64,000 nt of DNA, taken from contig CAJJCJ010000003.1 in assembly GCA_905182645.1 (NCBI GenBank), positions 89,710 to 153,709 of the forward strand, read 5' to 3'. Numbering within the stretch: the first letter of the stretch is position 1; every line of letters starts with the position of its first letter. Of the stretch, positions 8,825-17,712 are shown in pieces. Position numbers and translations under genes: made by a program. This stretch comes from an uncultured Sulfitobacter sp. (GTDB lineage: Bacteria > Pseudomonadota > Alphaproteobacteria > Rhodobacterales > Rhodobacteraceae). The notes under the pieces were generated by a model. That model was not told the origin of the DNA. It saw only the letters and a program-made list of their open reading frames with translations, and ran no database searches.

Positions 8825-9754
8825 GTGCTTGAAATATTTCTGAAAACACTGCCATTTTTTGCTGTGATCGCAGTTGGCTATGGCGCGGGGCGCACCAAGT
8901 TTTTCACCCCAGAGGCCACGGCGTTCCTCACAAAATTCGTGTTTTACTTTGCGCTGTCGGCGATGTTGTTCCGGTTTGCGGCCAATCTTGAGATTTCCGC
9001 GATTTTGGACTGGCCATTTGTTTGGGCGTATTTGGTGGGCACGATGGTGGTCTATTTGCTGGCGACTGTGGTTGCGATGACGCGCGGATTATCTGTGGCA
9101 GAGGCCGCGATAGAGGCCCAATGCGCTGTTATCGGTAACGTCGGATTTTTGGGCATTCCCATGCTTGTCTTACTGCTTGGGCAGGCGGCGATTGGCCCCG
9201 TAATGATGGTGCTGGCTGTTGATCTAATTGTGTTCAGCAGCTTGGTTGTTATCTTGATCACGGGGTCCCGCGACGGGCGCATGTCGTTTGGTGTTTTGCG
9301 CACTGTCGGGCTGGGATTGTTGAAAAACCCGATGATTTTGTCGATCAGTTTGGGTCTGCTGGTTTCGTCAATGGCGGTGCCCATTCCGGTCCCTGTGAAC
9401 GAGTTTCTTGAGATATTAGGTGGTGCCGCCACACCTGGTGCATTGTTTGCAATTGGTGCATCTCTGGCGAGCAAATCTGCCGAGCGCATGGTGATCGCGG
9501 GTTGGCTATCGTTTTGCAAACTGATCGTGCATCCTGCTGCTGTTGCTGTGGCCGCGTTGATGGTGTTTGACGTGAATCCCTATGCTGCAGGCGTGATGAT
9601 TACCGCCGCCGCACTGCCGGTTGCTGGCAACGTTTATATCCTTGCCCAGCATTACGGCGTTGCCCCCGCGCGGGTGTCTGCGACGATTTTGTTATCAACG
9701 GGGCTTAGCGTTTTGACGATCTCTGCTGTGATCGCATGGGTGACAAGTCTGTAA
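8825..9754 (+). CDS. AEC family transporter (auxin efflux carrier-like permease)
   Basis: A 309-residue integral membrane protein with about ten hydrophobic segments, of the AEC/malonate permease type. Features include an N-terminal FFAVIAVGYGAGR, IGNVGFLGIPMLVLLLG in the middle, and a C-terminal NVYILAQHYG half-repeat typical of the inverted five-plus-five helix fold. Substrates of bacterial AEC proteins are mostly organic acids or amino acids; this one cannot be assigned. It starts with GTG immediately after the preceding stop (zero spacing), so it is probably translationally coupled. Confidence 0.85.
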   Translation: MLEIFLKTLPFFAVIAVGYGAGRTKFFTPEATAFLTKFVFYFALSAMLFRFAANLEISAILDWPFVWAYLVGTMVVYLLATVVAMTRGLSVAEAAIEAQCAVIGNVGFLGIPMLVLLLGQAAIGPVMMVLAVDLIVFSSLVVILITGSRDGRMSFGVLRTVGLGLLKNPMILSISLGLLVSSMAVPIPVPVNEFLEILGGAATPGALFAIGASLASKSAERMVIAGWLSFCKLIVHPAAVAVAALMVFDVNPYAAGVMITAAALPVAGNVYILAQHYGVAPARVSATILLSTGLSVLTISAVIAWVTSL

Positions 9755-9797
9755 ACCTGCGGTAGCCCTATTGGTGAAACATTAAGGGGCCTGCGCC

Positions 9798-10625
9798 ATG
9801 ATTACCATTTCCGAGAACCGCTGCTTTGGTGGCACTCAAGGTGTGTATTCGCATACGTCGACTGCCTGCGCCTGTGATATGATGTTTGCGGTGTTCATGC
9901 CCGAAGAGGCCCAGCATGGCCCTGTGCCGGTTTTGTGGTTTCTGTCGGGTCTGACCTGCACCCACGAGAACGCGATGGTTAAGGCGGGCGCACAAGCTTG
10001 GGCCGCTGAACAAGGTATCGCGCTGGTGTTTCCTGACACGTCCCCACGCGGTGATGATGTGCCAAATGACGATGCCTTTGATCTGGGGCAGGGCGCGGGG
10101 TTTTACATTGACGCGACTGAGGCCCCTTGGGACAAGCATTTCAAAATGTGGACCTATGTGACGGATGAATTACCTGCGCTGCTGGCCGAGAATTTCGCAA
10201 TCGATATGGACCGTCAGTCGATCACGGGTCATTCGATGGGTGGCCACGGTGCGTTGACCATGGCGATGGCATTGCCTGATCGATTCCGGTCCGTGTCAGC
10301 GTTTGCGCCAATTTGCAATCCAACCCAGTCTAACTGGGGCCGCAAGCAGTTTACGGCCTATTGGGGACCAGAGGAAAACTGGAGCCCGCATGATGCCACC
10401 ATGTTAATGGTGGATGGTGGGTTTAATGGCCCGATATTGATCGACACTGGCACCGATGATCAGTTCGGCGAATTGCTGGGCACCGAAGAATTTGCGTCCG
10501 CATTTGTTGGCTGCCGTCAAGAAGGTCAAATCCGCATGCAAAAGGGTTATGACCATTCGTATTTCTTTATCGCGACATTCATTGAAGACCACATCGCGTT
10601 CCACGCAGAGGCGCTTTATTCGTGA
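9798..10625 (+). CDS. fghA: S-formylglutathione hydrolase
   Basis: A 275-residue alpha/beta-hydrolase of the esterase D family that hydrolyses S-formylglutathione to formate and glutathione, the second step of glutathione-dependent formaldehyde detoxification. The nucleophile Ser146 lies in GHSMGGHG; an Asp in DTGTDDQF (about 220) and His253 in GYDHSYFF complete the triad. SGLTCTHEN and the C-terminal YFFIATFIEDHIAFH region are typical. No formaldehyde dehydrogenase gene is adjacent. The YaiI-family gene overlaps its end by four bases. Confidence 0.93.
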   Translation: MITISENRCFGGTQGVYSHTSTACACDMMFAVFMPEEAQHGPVPVLWFLSGLTCTHENAMVKAGAQAWAAEQGIALVFPDTSPRGDDVPNDDAFDLGQGAGFYIDATEAPWDKHFKMWTYVTDELPALLAENFAIDMDRQSITGHSMGGHGALTMAMALPDRFRSVSAFAPICNPTQSNWGRKQFTAYWGPEENWSPHDATMLMVDGGFNGPILIDTGTDDQFGELLGTEEFASAFVGCRQEGQIRMQKGYDHSYFFIATFIEDHIAFHAEALYS

Positions 10626-11068
10626 TCTATGTTGATGCCGATGCCTGCCCTGTGAAGGCCGAAGTCGAACGTGTCGGTACCCGCCATAAGGTGAAGATGT
10701 TTGTGGTGTCCAATGGCGGCATTCGCCCGTCGCCGAACCCGTTGGTGGAAACTGTTGTGGTCCCTGATGGCCCCGATGTCGCCGATATCTGGATCGCGGA
10801 CCGTGCGGGGGCGGGTGACGTGGTGATAACGGGTGACATTCCACTGGCTGCACGCTGCGTTGAAAACGGTGCGATGGTACTGAAACATAACGGTGAGCCG
10901 CTGACGACAGCCAACATTGGCAACGTGCTGGCGACCCGCGATTTGATGACCGATATGCGCGCCGCTGATCCGTTTCACCAAGGCGGTGGGAAACCATTTT
11001 CCAAGGCGGATAGGTCCCGATTTTTGGATGGGCTTGAACGCGCTTTGCGGGCGTCGCAAAAGCGCTAG
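10622..11068 (+). CDS. YaiI/YqxD (DUF188) family protein
   Basis: A 148-residue protein beginning IYVDADACPVKAEVERV, with GDVVITGDIPLAARCVENGA and a C-terminal GGGKPFSKADRSRFLDGLE, all hallmarks of the YaiI/YqxD/DUF188 family. The family has a PIN-like fold with conserved acidic residues, but no established function. The GTG start overlaps the fghA stop in GTGA, so translation is likely coupled. Length is normal. Confidence 0.9.
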   Translation: MIYVDADACPVKAEVERVGTRHKVKMFVVSNGGIRPSPNPLVETVVVPDGPDVADIWIADRAGAGDVVITGDIPLAARCVENGAMVLKHNGEPLTTANIGNVLATRDLMTDMRAADPFHQGGGKPFSKADRSRFLDGLERALRASQKR

Positions 11069-11101
11069 ACCTGTCGCCGTTGACCTGCCACGGATGGTGT
11101 C

Positions 11102-12067
11102 ATGAATATGTTTGCAAACCTGAGGCCCAATCAATTGGGCGCCATTTCGGCGATGATCGCCGTCTTCTTTTTCTCGGTTAACGACGGGGCGATTAAGTTC
11201 CTGTCGGGTGGATATGCGCTGCATGAAGTCGTGCTGATCCGGTCGGTGATTGGTCTTGTGATCTTGCTGGTGCTGATCGCGCCGCTGACCGATGGTTTCG
11301 CGATTTTTAGGACCAAGCGGCTGGGGATGCATCTGATCCGCGGGTTCTGCGTGGTCATGGCAAACATGACGTTTTTCCTTGGGTTGGCGGCGATGCCATT
11401 GGCGGATGCCGTGGCGATTTTCTTTATCAGCCCGCTGATTATCACTGTGTTTTCGGTGGTATTTTTAGGCGAATATGTTGGCCCACGGCGCTGGGCGGCG
11501 GTCATTGTCGGCCTGATTGGCGTTGTGATCATGATGCGCCCCGGCACCGCGTCGTTCCAATATGCGTCGTTATTGCCGGTTGTCGCGGCCACGGCTTATG
11601 CCGGATTGCACATGCTGACGCGGCTTATTGGGCGCACTGAGAGTGCGGCGACAATGGCAGTTTACATCCAGATTGTGTTTATCGCGGTCTGTGTGATTAT
11701 CGGTTTGGCCGTTGGCGATGGCCGCTTTGGTGACCAGTCTGACCCGTCATTGCGGTTCTTATTGCGGGCATGGGAATGGCCGGTGACCGCAGATTTCCCA
11801 CTGTTTATCTTGGTCGGATTTGGCGTGGCTATCGGCGGGTATTTCATATCTCAGGCGTACCGCGTCGCAGAGGCATCGATGGTTGCACCATTTGAATATT
11901 TGGCGCTGCCGTTGTCGGTGCTTTGGGGCATTCTGGTCTTTGATGAATGGCCGGATGCTGTGTCGTATTTGGGCATGGTGCTGATCCTTGGGGCAGGGTT
12001 GTTCATCGTTTGGCGCGAGGCCGCCACCGCGAAAGTCCAATTGCAAAACCCAAGGGTGCGTCGCTGA
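11102..12067 (+). CDS. DMT superfamily transporter (EamA family)
   Basis: A 321-residue membrane protein with ten hydrophobic segments arranged as two EamA repeats: the first begins QLGAISAMIAVFFFSVNDG and the second YASLLPVVAATAYAGLHML. The short loops and the VSQAYRVAE-like motif (ISQAYRVAEASMVAPFEYL) before helix nine are typical of drug/metabolite exporters of the S-adenosylmethionine/YdcZ-like group common in marine alphaproteobacteria. Substrate is unknown. It lies 33 bases after the YaiI gene on the same strand. Confidence 0.87.
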   Translation: MNMFANLRPNQLGAISAMIAVFFFSVNDGAIKFLSGGYALHEVVLIRSVIGLVILLVLIAPLTDGFAIFRTKRLGMHLIRGFCVVMANMTFFLGLAAMPLADAVAIFFISPLIITVFSVVFLGEYVGPRRWAAVIVGLIGVVIMMRPGTASFQYASLLPVVAATAYAGLHMLTRLIGRTESAATMAVYIQIVFIAVCVIIGLAVGDGRFGDQSDPSLRFLLRAWEWPVTADFPLFILVGFGVAIGGYFISQAYRVAEASMVAPFEYLALPLSVLWGILVFDEWPDAVSYLGMVLILGAGLFIVWREAATAKVQLQNPRVRR

Positions 12068-12105
12068 AAAAACTGCGCTAGGGTGCCTGCGTAGAGGGGG
12101 CTTTC

Positions 12106-12726
12106 ATGACCATAAACGCCGTGATATTTGACATCGGAAATGTGCTGATCGAATGGCAGCCAGAGCGGTTTTTTGACGTGAAAATCGGTGAGGCTCGCAG
12201 GCGTGAAATGTTTGCGGCAATCGATCTGCATGGTATCAACGACGAGGTTGATCGCGGCGCAAATTTCCGCGACACGATCTATGCCGCTGCTGATGCCAAC
12301 CCCGAATTTTACGCCGAGGTTCGCATGTGGCACGACCATTGGATCGAGATGGCAGCCCCCGCCATTCCGCAATCTGTGTGTGTTCTGCGCGCTTTGCGTG
12401 GGAAGGGCGTGCCGGTTTTTGCGCTGTCGAACTTTGGTATTCAGACCTTTGATATCGCCGAGCCCGTATACCCGTTTTTAGCCGAATTTGATCGCCGTTA
12501 TATTTCGGGCCATATGGGCGTGATCAAACCGGATGCGGAAATTTATGAGCGACTTGAGGGCGATTGTGGGCTCGATCCCAAGACCCTTTTGTTCACAGAT
12601 GACCGGATTGATAACATCAACGCGGCCGCTGCGCGTGGTTGGCAAACCCACCTGTTTGAGACCCCGCACGGCTGGGCGGATTGCGTTGTTTCACATGGAT
12701 TACTCACCGCAAAGGACACCCAATGA
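12106..12726 (+). CDS. HAD superfamily hydrolase
   Basis: A 206-residue haloacid-dehalogenase-like hydrolase. The four HAD motifs are visible: nucleophile Asp9 in VIFDIGNVL, Ser in FALSNFG, Lys in VIKPDAEIY, and the acidic pair in LFTDDRIDN. The style (IEWQPERFF, TLLFTDDRIDNINAAAARGW) resembles the YihX/glucose-1-phosphatase-like subgroup. Substrate cannot be assigned. Its TGA stop overlaps the ATG of the next gene (ATGA), making it the first gene of a three- or four-gene operon. Confidence 0.88.
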   Translation: MTINAVIFDIGNVLIEWQPERFFDVKIGEARRREMFAAIDLHGINDEVDRGANFRDTIYAAADANPEFYAEVRMWHDHWIEMAAPAIPQSVCVLRALRGKGVPVFALSNFGIQTFDIAEPVYPFLAEFDRRYISGHMGVIKPDAEIYERLEGDCGLDPKTLLFTDDRIDNINAAAARGWQTHLFETPHGWADCVVSHGLLTAKDTQ

Positions 12727-13634
12727 CCGAGATGATTCCATACGCTGAGGCCGATGAATTACTGGACTGGATTGCACTAACGGATGCGCTGGCGGCGGGC
12801 CATGATCTGCCTAAGGCGTTGGTCGAGGACGTATTTTTATATAGTGATAACAATACATTATTGAACAGGTCAGCTTGGATAAAGGGCATGGGGTTGGCGG
12901 TGAAATGCGCCACGATATTCCCTGATAACCGCAAGTCCGGCAAGGCGATGATTGGTGGTGCGGTCAACATGTTTTCAGGTGAAGATGGCGCGTTAGAGGC
13001 GATCTTGGATTTCCATTTGGTAACGAAGTGGAAGACGGCTGCGGATAGTCTGTTGGCAGCGCGCCGCTTGGCCCGCCCAGACAGTTCCAAGATTTTGATT
13101 GTCGGTGCGGGGACCGTGGGGCGGTCGTTGCATGCCGCATATAAGTCGGCATTTCCCGATGCCGCGTTCACCGTTTGGAACCGATCACCCGAGGGTGCCA
13201 AGTCGTTTCAGGCGGACTTTCCTGATGTTGTAATTGCTGATGATTTGGAAACGGCGGTGCGCGCCGCTGACATCATCACGTCGGCCACAATGGCGACCGA
13301 GCCGAATATATTTGGCGACTGGTTGCAGCCGGGCCAGCACGTTGATCTTATCGGGGCCTACCGCCCTGACATGCGCGAAGTCGACGATGCTGCATTGCTG
13401 CGCTCGAGGGTGTTTGTCGATAACATGCACACGACTGTCGGGCATATTGGAGAGCTGAAAATTCCGATTGCTGCGGGTGTGATTGATGCGTCGCATGTGG
13501 TCGCGGATTACTATGATCTGGACGCCTTTGTGCGTGGGTTGGACGATGAGATCACTTTGTTTAAAAACGGTGGTGGCGCGCATCTTGATTTGATGACTGC
13601 ACGCTACATTCTAGATGCTTGGATTGCCCGATGA
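12723..13634 (+). CDS. ornithine cyclodeaminase / mu-crystallin family protein
   Basis: A 303-residue NAD(P)-binding protein of the ornithine cyclodeaminase/mu-crystallin family. It has a Rossmann motif LIVGAGTVGRSLHAA near residue 120, VWNRSPEGAKSF for cofactor discrimination, and the C-terminal IGAYRPDMREVD signature that binds the substrate. Relatives act as ornithine cyclodeaminases, ketimine reductases or alanine/lysine-type dehydrogenases; the exact substrate is not readable. The ATG at 12723 overlaps the previous stop, and the stop overlaps the next ATG, so the three proteins should be made together. Confidence 0.86.
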   Translation: MTEMIPYAEADELLDWIALTDALAAGHDLPKALVEDVFLYSDNNTLLNRSAWIKGMGLAVKCATIFPDNRKSGKAMIGGAVNMFSGEDGALEAILDFHLVTKWKTAADSLLAARRLARPDSSKILIVGAGTVGRSLHAAYKSAFPDAAFTVWNRSPEGAKSFQADFPDVVIADDLETAVRAADIITSATMATEPNIFGDWLQPGQHVDLIGAYRPDMREVDDAALLRSRVFVDNMHTTVGHIGELKIPIAAGVIDASHVVADYYDLDAFVRGLDDEITLFKNGGGAHLDLMTARYILDAWIAR

Positions 13635-14413
13635 TAACCGCTGAACAGATTGCTGATTTCCAACGTGACGGCGCGGTTGTTGTGCGCGGTGTATTTAAAG
13701 ACTGGGTTGATACCTTGGCCGAAGGTGTGGCCCAAAACATGGCTAACCCCAGTGAATATGCGTCTGAGAATGAGGTGTCTCAGGGCCGGTTTTTCGATGA
13801 TTATTGCAACTGGACCCGCATTCCCGCATTCGAAAAAGTTGTCCGCGAAAGCCCTGCTGCGGCCTTGGCCGCGCAAGCGATGCAAAGCCAGACAGCTCAG
13901 TTTTTTCATGACCATGTGTTGGTCAAGGAACCCAGTACGCCCAAGCTGACGCCTTGGCATCAGGATGCGCCGTATTATTTTGTTGAGGGCCAGCAGACTG
14001 TGAGTTTGTGGATGCCGCTTGATCCAGTGGAAGGCGCGTCGCTGCGGTTTGTGGCCGGATCGCATAAGTGGGACAAGATGGTCCGCCCAGTGAGCTGGTC
14101 TGATGACAGCGACTTTTACGACACTGGCGATTGGACACCGGTGCCGGACCCTGATGCGGACCCCGACAAGATGCGTGTGTTGGAATGGCCGATGCAGCCT
14201 GGTGATGTGGTGCTGTTTGATTACCGCACTGTGCACGGTGCGCGCGGCAACGCCACGGCCAGCCGTCGTCGTGCCGTGTCACTGCGTTGGGTCGGTGATG
14301 ATGCCCGTTATGTCGCCCGCCCGGGGCGCACGTCGCCGCCATTTCCTGGCCATGACATGCAAGACGGTCAGCGCCTGCGGACAGATTGGTTTCCAGTGAT
14401 CCATGGTGCCTAG
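13631..14413 (+). CDS. phytanoyl-CoA dioxygenase (PhyH) family protein
   Basis: A 260-residue Fe(II)/2-oxoglutarate-dependent oxygenase. The facial triad is visible: His110 and Asp112 in WHQDAPYY and His202 in YRTVHGARGN, with a downstream Arg (SRRRAVSLRW) that would bind 2-oxoglutarate. VSLWMPLDPVEGASLRFVAGSHKW is typical of PhyH proteins that hydroxylate small molecules. It is translationally coupled (ATGATAA overlap) to the ornithine-cyclodeaminase-like gene, suggesting a shared small-molecule catabolic pathway, but the substrate is unknown. It ends 3 bases before the broken hydrolase gene. Confidence 0.88.
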   Translation: MITAEQIADFQRDGAVVVRGVFKDWVDTLAEGVAQNMANPSEYASENEVSQGRFFDDYCNWTRIPAFEKVVRESPAAALAAQAMQSQTAQFFHDHVLVKEPSTPKLTPWHQDAPYYFVEGQQTVSLWMPLDPVEGASLRFVAGSHKWDKMVRPVSWSDDSDFYDTGDWTPVPDPDADPDKMRVLEWPMQPGDVVLFDYRTVHGARGNATASRRRAVSLRWVGDDARYVARPGRTSPPFPGHDMQDGQRLRTDWFPVIHGA

Positions 14414-14416
14414 GCC

Positions 14417-15319
14417 GTGATTTGGTTTTTTATCGCAGTGATCGCAGCGCTGGTTGCCGCGTTGCCGTTTGTGTTTGAGGCACAGCGCCGCGTTGTTGAT
14501 GCGCCGATGCGGAATCGTGCCAAGGGATCTTTTGCGTAACTGTCTGCTGGTGTGACCCATTATCGGTGGCATGGTCCTATTGATGGTCCGGTGATTGTGG
14601 CCGTGCATGGCCTGACCACACCTGCGACCGTTTGGAATGGTATGATCCCGTTTCTGACAGCGCAGGGTTACCGTGTTCTGAGTTATGATCTGTACGGGCG
14701 CGGGTTTTCGGATGCGCCAAGTGGTGCGCAAAATATAGCGTTTTTTACGCGTCAGTTGGGCGAGTTGTTGGCTGATCAGGAGATTACCGATGCTGTGACC
14801 TTGATGGGATATTCGATGGGGGGCAGCATTGTTGCAGAGTATGCGACTGTGCATCCTGACAAGGTTTCGCATGTTTTTCTGGTGGCTCCTGCGGGTATGC
14901 AAACACGGTCGACACTGTTCGACCTCTTGTGTTGTGTACTGCCTGGTATTGGTGATTGGATGCATGCCAGTTTTGCCGCTGGTCGCGTGCGTCGTGGTGC
15001 AATCGCGTCGCCAAAGCCTGCCGATATTGCGGGTATGCAAGCGTTTCAACTGGCGCGGCGAGGGTATCTGCCTGCCGTCTTAGCGAGCCAACGGGGGGCC
15101 TTGTCTGAAAGCCAATCCCAAGCGCATCGCACGCTGGGTCGTCTTGGTATTACGGTGGTTGCAGTTTGGGGTCGCTTGGATAAAACTATTCCGTTGTCCG
15201 CGATGGGAAAGCTGTCCGAGTTGAACCGCGATGTGCGCCATGACGAGGTTATGGACGCGGGGCATGCGCTGCCTTACACACATCCGGCTGCTACAGTGAA
15301 GGCGTTGTTGGATGCCTAA
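14417..15319 (+). pseudogene. alpha/beta hydrolase, interrupted by an in-frame TAA
   Basis: From a GTG at 14417 the frame encodes a hydrophobic N-terminal segment (WFFIAVIAALVAALPFVFEA) and 40 codons in total, then TAA at 14537-14539. It continues in the same frame into a complete alpha/beta hydrolase (THYRWHGPIDGPVIVAVHG ... nucleophile motif GYSMGGS, C-terminal GHALPYTHP). In relatives the anchor and hydrolase are, to my knowledge, one polypeptide, with Gln where the stop lies (FAQLS-like), so CAA to TAA is the simplest lesion. Re-initiation at GTG 14552 could yield an unanchored hydrolase of 255 residues. It follows the PhyH gene by 3 bases. Confidence 0.8.
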
Positions 15320-16548
15320 GCTGTCACTGCTGGCCTGTTTTCCTTGATGGGCAAGTGGATGATCGCGCTGAATGCGCTGACGCCTACGCCGACCCACCAC
15401 ACATAGGTGTATGTCCCGTAAATGTCGTATAATGCGCCGCCGAGCCAGACCCCCAAAAACGACCCAAGCTGGTGCGAGAAAAACACGATTCCATAAAGCG
15501 TGCCCATGTACCGTAGCCCGTAAAGATGCGCGACGAGCCCCGACGTAAGCGGCACTGTCGCCAACCACAAGCTGCCCATGCAGATCGAGAATATGACCAC
15601 AGTCGTTGGTGTGATTGGCATCATAATGAACGCCGCCGCGATGATGGTGCGTCCTGTGTAGATCCCCGCAAGCAGGTATTTCTTGGAGTACCGTTTGCCC
15701 AAGTAGCCCGCAAACAATGTGCCCCCGATGTTCGCCAATCCAATGAGTGATATTGCGATTGCCCCAAGCGTACTGGTGGTCGTGATGCCAAACCCTGCAA
15801 GCCAAGACCCTTGCGCGATTGGGCCGCTCATTTCGGTCACGAGGGCGGGGAAGTGGGCGGTTATGAATGCCAGTTGATAGCCGCACGAAAAGAAGCCCAG
15901 AAAAATCAGACTGTAGGACGGATCTTTGAAGGCGCGTTTTAGGGTGGCGCCCATGGTTTCTTGGAGTTCGGCTTTGGGCGCGGTTATCGGGCTGCGCATC
16001 ATTGGCAGCACCATGAGTACCGACAGGATCACCCCCGCGAAGACCATGAATGTTTGTTCCCACGTCATGAATGACAGTATGTATTCCGCCAGCGGCGCGC
16101 CAAAGACTTGGCCTGCCGAACCTGCAGCGGTTGCAATAGCCAGCGACATTGACCTGTTTTCGTCAGAGGATGCCCGTCCAACAACCGCAAGGATTACGCC
16201 GAACCCTGTGCCAGCGATCCCGAAACCAACAAGGATTTCGTACATCTGGTGTTCCAATGGCGTGGTTGCCCCGGCCGAAAGTAGCAGACCAGTGGCGTAA
16301 AATAGTGCCCCTGCGATGATCGCTTTGCGGTCGCCGATTTTTTCCGCGATTGCCCCAAAGATCGGTTGCCCGATCCCCCATGCGAGGTTCTGGATCGCGA
16401 TTGCGAGGCTGAAGTCGGCCCGCATCCAGCCGAACTCTGCAGCGATCGGAATCTGGAACACTCCAAACGAAGCCCGAATGGCAAAGCCAGTCATGACAAT
16501 AACGCAGCCTGCAATAAGGACGGGGTTCATCAGCGCATTTTGTTTCAT
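15316..16548 (-). CDS. MFS transporter
   Basis: A 410-residue major facilitator permease with twelve hydrophobic segments. It begins MKQNALMNPVLIAGCVIV and has FGVFQIPIAAEFGWMRADFS, a loop 2-3 motif FGAIAEKIGDRKAII (GxxADRxGxR type) and ATAAGSAGQVFGAPLAEY. The pattern is that of the monocarboxylate/oxalate-formate antiporter-like subgroup common in marine alphaproteobacteria. Substrate not assigned. It is convergent with the broken hydrolase and overlaps its last 4 bases. Reading frame is intact. Confidence 0.88.
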   Translation of the reverse strand: MKQNALMNPVLIAGCVIVMTGFAIRASFGVFQIPIAAEFGWMRADFSLAIAIQNLAWGIGQPIFGAIAEKIGDRKAIIAGALFYATGLLLSAGATTPLEHQMYEILVGFGIAGTGFGVILAVVGRASSDENRSMSLAIATAAGSAGQVFGAPLAEYILSFMTWEQTFMVFAGVILSVLMVLPMMRSPITAPKAELQETMGATLKRAFKDPSYSLIFLGFFSCGYQLAFITAHFPALVTEMSGPIAQGSWLAGFGITTTSTLGAIAISLIGLANIGGTLFAGYLGKRYSKKYLLAGIYTGRTIIAAAFIMMPITPTTVVIFSICMGSLWLATVPLTSGLVAHLYGLRYMGTLYGIVFFSHQLGSFLGVWLGGALYDIYGTYTYVWWVGVGVSAFSAIIHLPIKENRPAVTA

Positions 16549-16653
16549 GCCAGCAACTGTGCCCTGATAGGTGCCGTTGGCAAGAGTATTTTAGTAAAAA
16601 GCGAGGCGGGGCGTGGGTTTTCAACCGTCACGTTGCGCGGTATCGATAGGGCT

Positions 16654-17712
16654 ATGACAATGCACGACATATATGCTGTGGCTGTCGCGGATGGTAGTTT
16701 GCGCGAGGATGCCGCCCAACTGGTGAGTTTGCCACAGCTGGAGCGTATCCGTGCCGCCATGGCCGCACCTGTTCAGCGCGTTGGGTTATTTTGCAAAGCG
16801 CCGGAACCCACGCGCGGTCTTTATATGTGGGGCGGGGTTGGGCGCGGAAAGTCCATGTTGATGGATTTACTGTATGACGCCGTGGAGGCCCCCAAGCAGC
16901 GCAGTCATTTTCATGCGTTTATGCAGATGGTGCACGCCGAGATGGCGATTGCCCGCAAAGACGGTGTGAGCGATGCCATTGCGCCTGTTGCGGCCAAGCT
17001 GGCAAGCGAGATTCGGTTTCTGGCGTTTGACGAAATGCAGATCACAGATATCACTGATGCGATGATCGTGGGTCGCCTGTTTGAGGGATTGTTTGCCGCT
17101 GGTGTTGTGATCGTCACCACGTCGAACCGCGTGCCGGATGACCTTTATAAGAACGGACTGAACCGCGCGTTATTTACCCCGTTTATTGGGCTGATCAAGG
17201 ACCGCATGGTGGTGCATTCGCTCGATAGCGACGTTGATTACCGCCAAGGTCGGCTTGCTGGAACGCCGACATTTTTCACGCCTGTAAATGCGGCTGCCCG
17301 CGCGCAAATTGACGATGTTTGGACCGCATTAACAGGTGGGCAGGACTCGCCGCTGACGTTGACGGTGCAGGGTCGGTCTGTGGTTATTCCGCGTTTTCAT
17401 AATGGCGCGGGCCGCGTTGATTTCTTTGCCCTATGCGGCGCGCTTCTTGGGCCTGCGGATTACCTGGCTGTGGCCGACGCATTGCGTGTATTGGTGTTGG
17501 AAGACATCCCGCTGCTGTCGCGTCAAAATTTCAACGAGGCCAAGCGGTTTGTGACGCTGATTGATGCATTATACGAGGCCCGCGTCCGGTTGATATGGTC
17601 GGCCGCGGCCATCCCTGAGATGCTGTATGTCGAGGGCGAAGGCACGTTTGAATTTGAGCGCACCGCGAGCAGGTTGCGCGAAATGCAGTCGGATGATTGG
17701 GCGGCCGGTTAA
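16654..17712 (+). CDS. zapE: cell division ATPase ZapE (AFG1 family)
   Basis: A 352-residue AFG1-like P-loop ATPase. Walker A GGVGRGKSML lies at 60-69, Walker B FLAFDEMQITD near 125, and the sensor region VIVTTSNRVPDDLYKNGLNR follows, all diagnostic. ZapE associates with the Z ring and modulates FtsZ in Escherichia coli; the mitochondrial homologue AFG1/LACE1 is linked to respiratory complexes. I chose the ATG giving MTMHDIYAVAVADG because the upstream extension shows no similarity and overlaps the divergent MFS gene. It is convergent with the LysM gene, stops overlapping. Confidence 0.92.
   Translation: MTMHDIYAVAVADGSLREDAAQLVSLPQLERIRAAMAAPVQRVGLFCKAPEPTRGLYMWGGVGRGKSMLMDLLYDAVEAPKQRSHFHAFMQMVHAEMAIARKDGVSDAIAPVAAKLASEIRFLAFDEMQITDITDAMIVGRLFEGLFAAGVVIVTTSNRVPDDLYKNGLNRALFTPFIGLIKDRMVVHSLDSDVDYRQGRLAGTPTFFTPVNAAARAQIDDVWTALTGGQDSPLTLTVQGRSVVIPRFHNGAGRVDFFALCGALLGPADYLAVADALRVLVLEDIPLLSRQNFNEAKRFVTLIDALYEARVRLIWSAAAIPEMLYVEGEGTFEFERTASRLREMQSDDWAAG

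Noticed and set aside
10404..11332. Minus-strand open frames opposite fghA, yaiI-like and EamA genes
   Set aside because: They lie opposite three well-recognised genes with matching plus-strand ribosome sites, and their translations are Arg/His/Gln rich without motifs.
15080..16063. Minus-strand open frame of about 327 codons covering the start end of the hydrolase and the MFS gene
   Set aside because: It runs in another frame of the MFS gene on the same strand and encodes Arg/His-rich text with no membrane or enzyme pattern.
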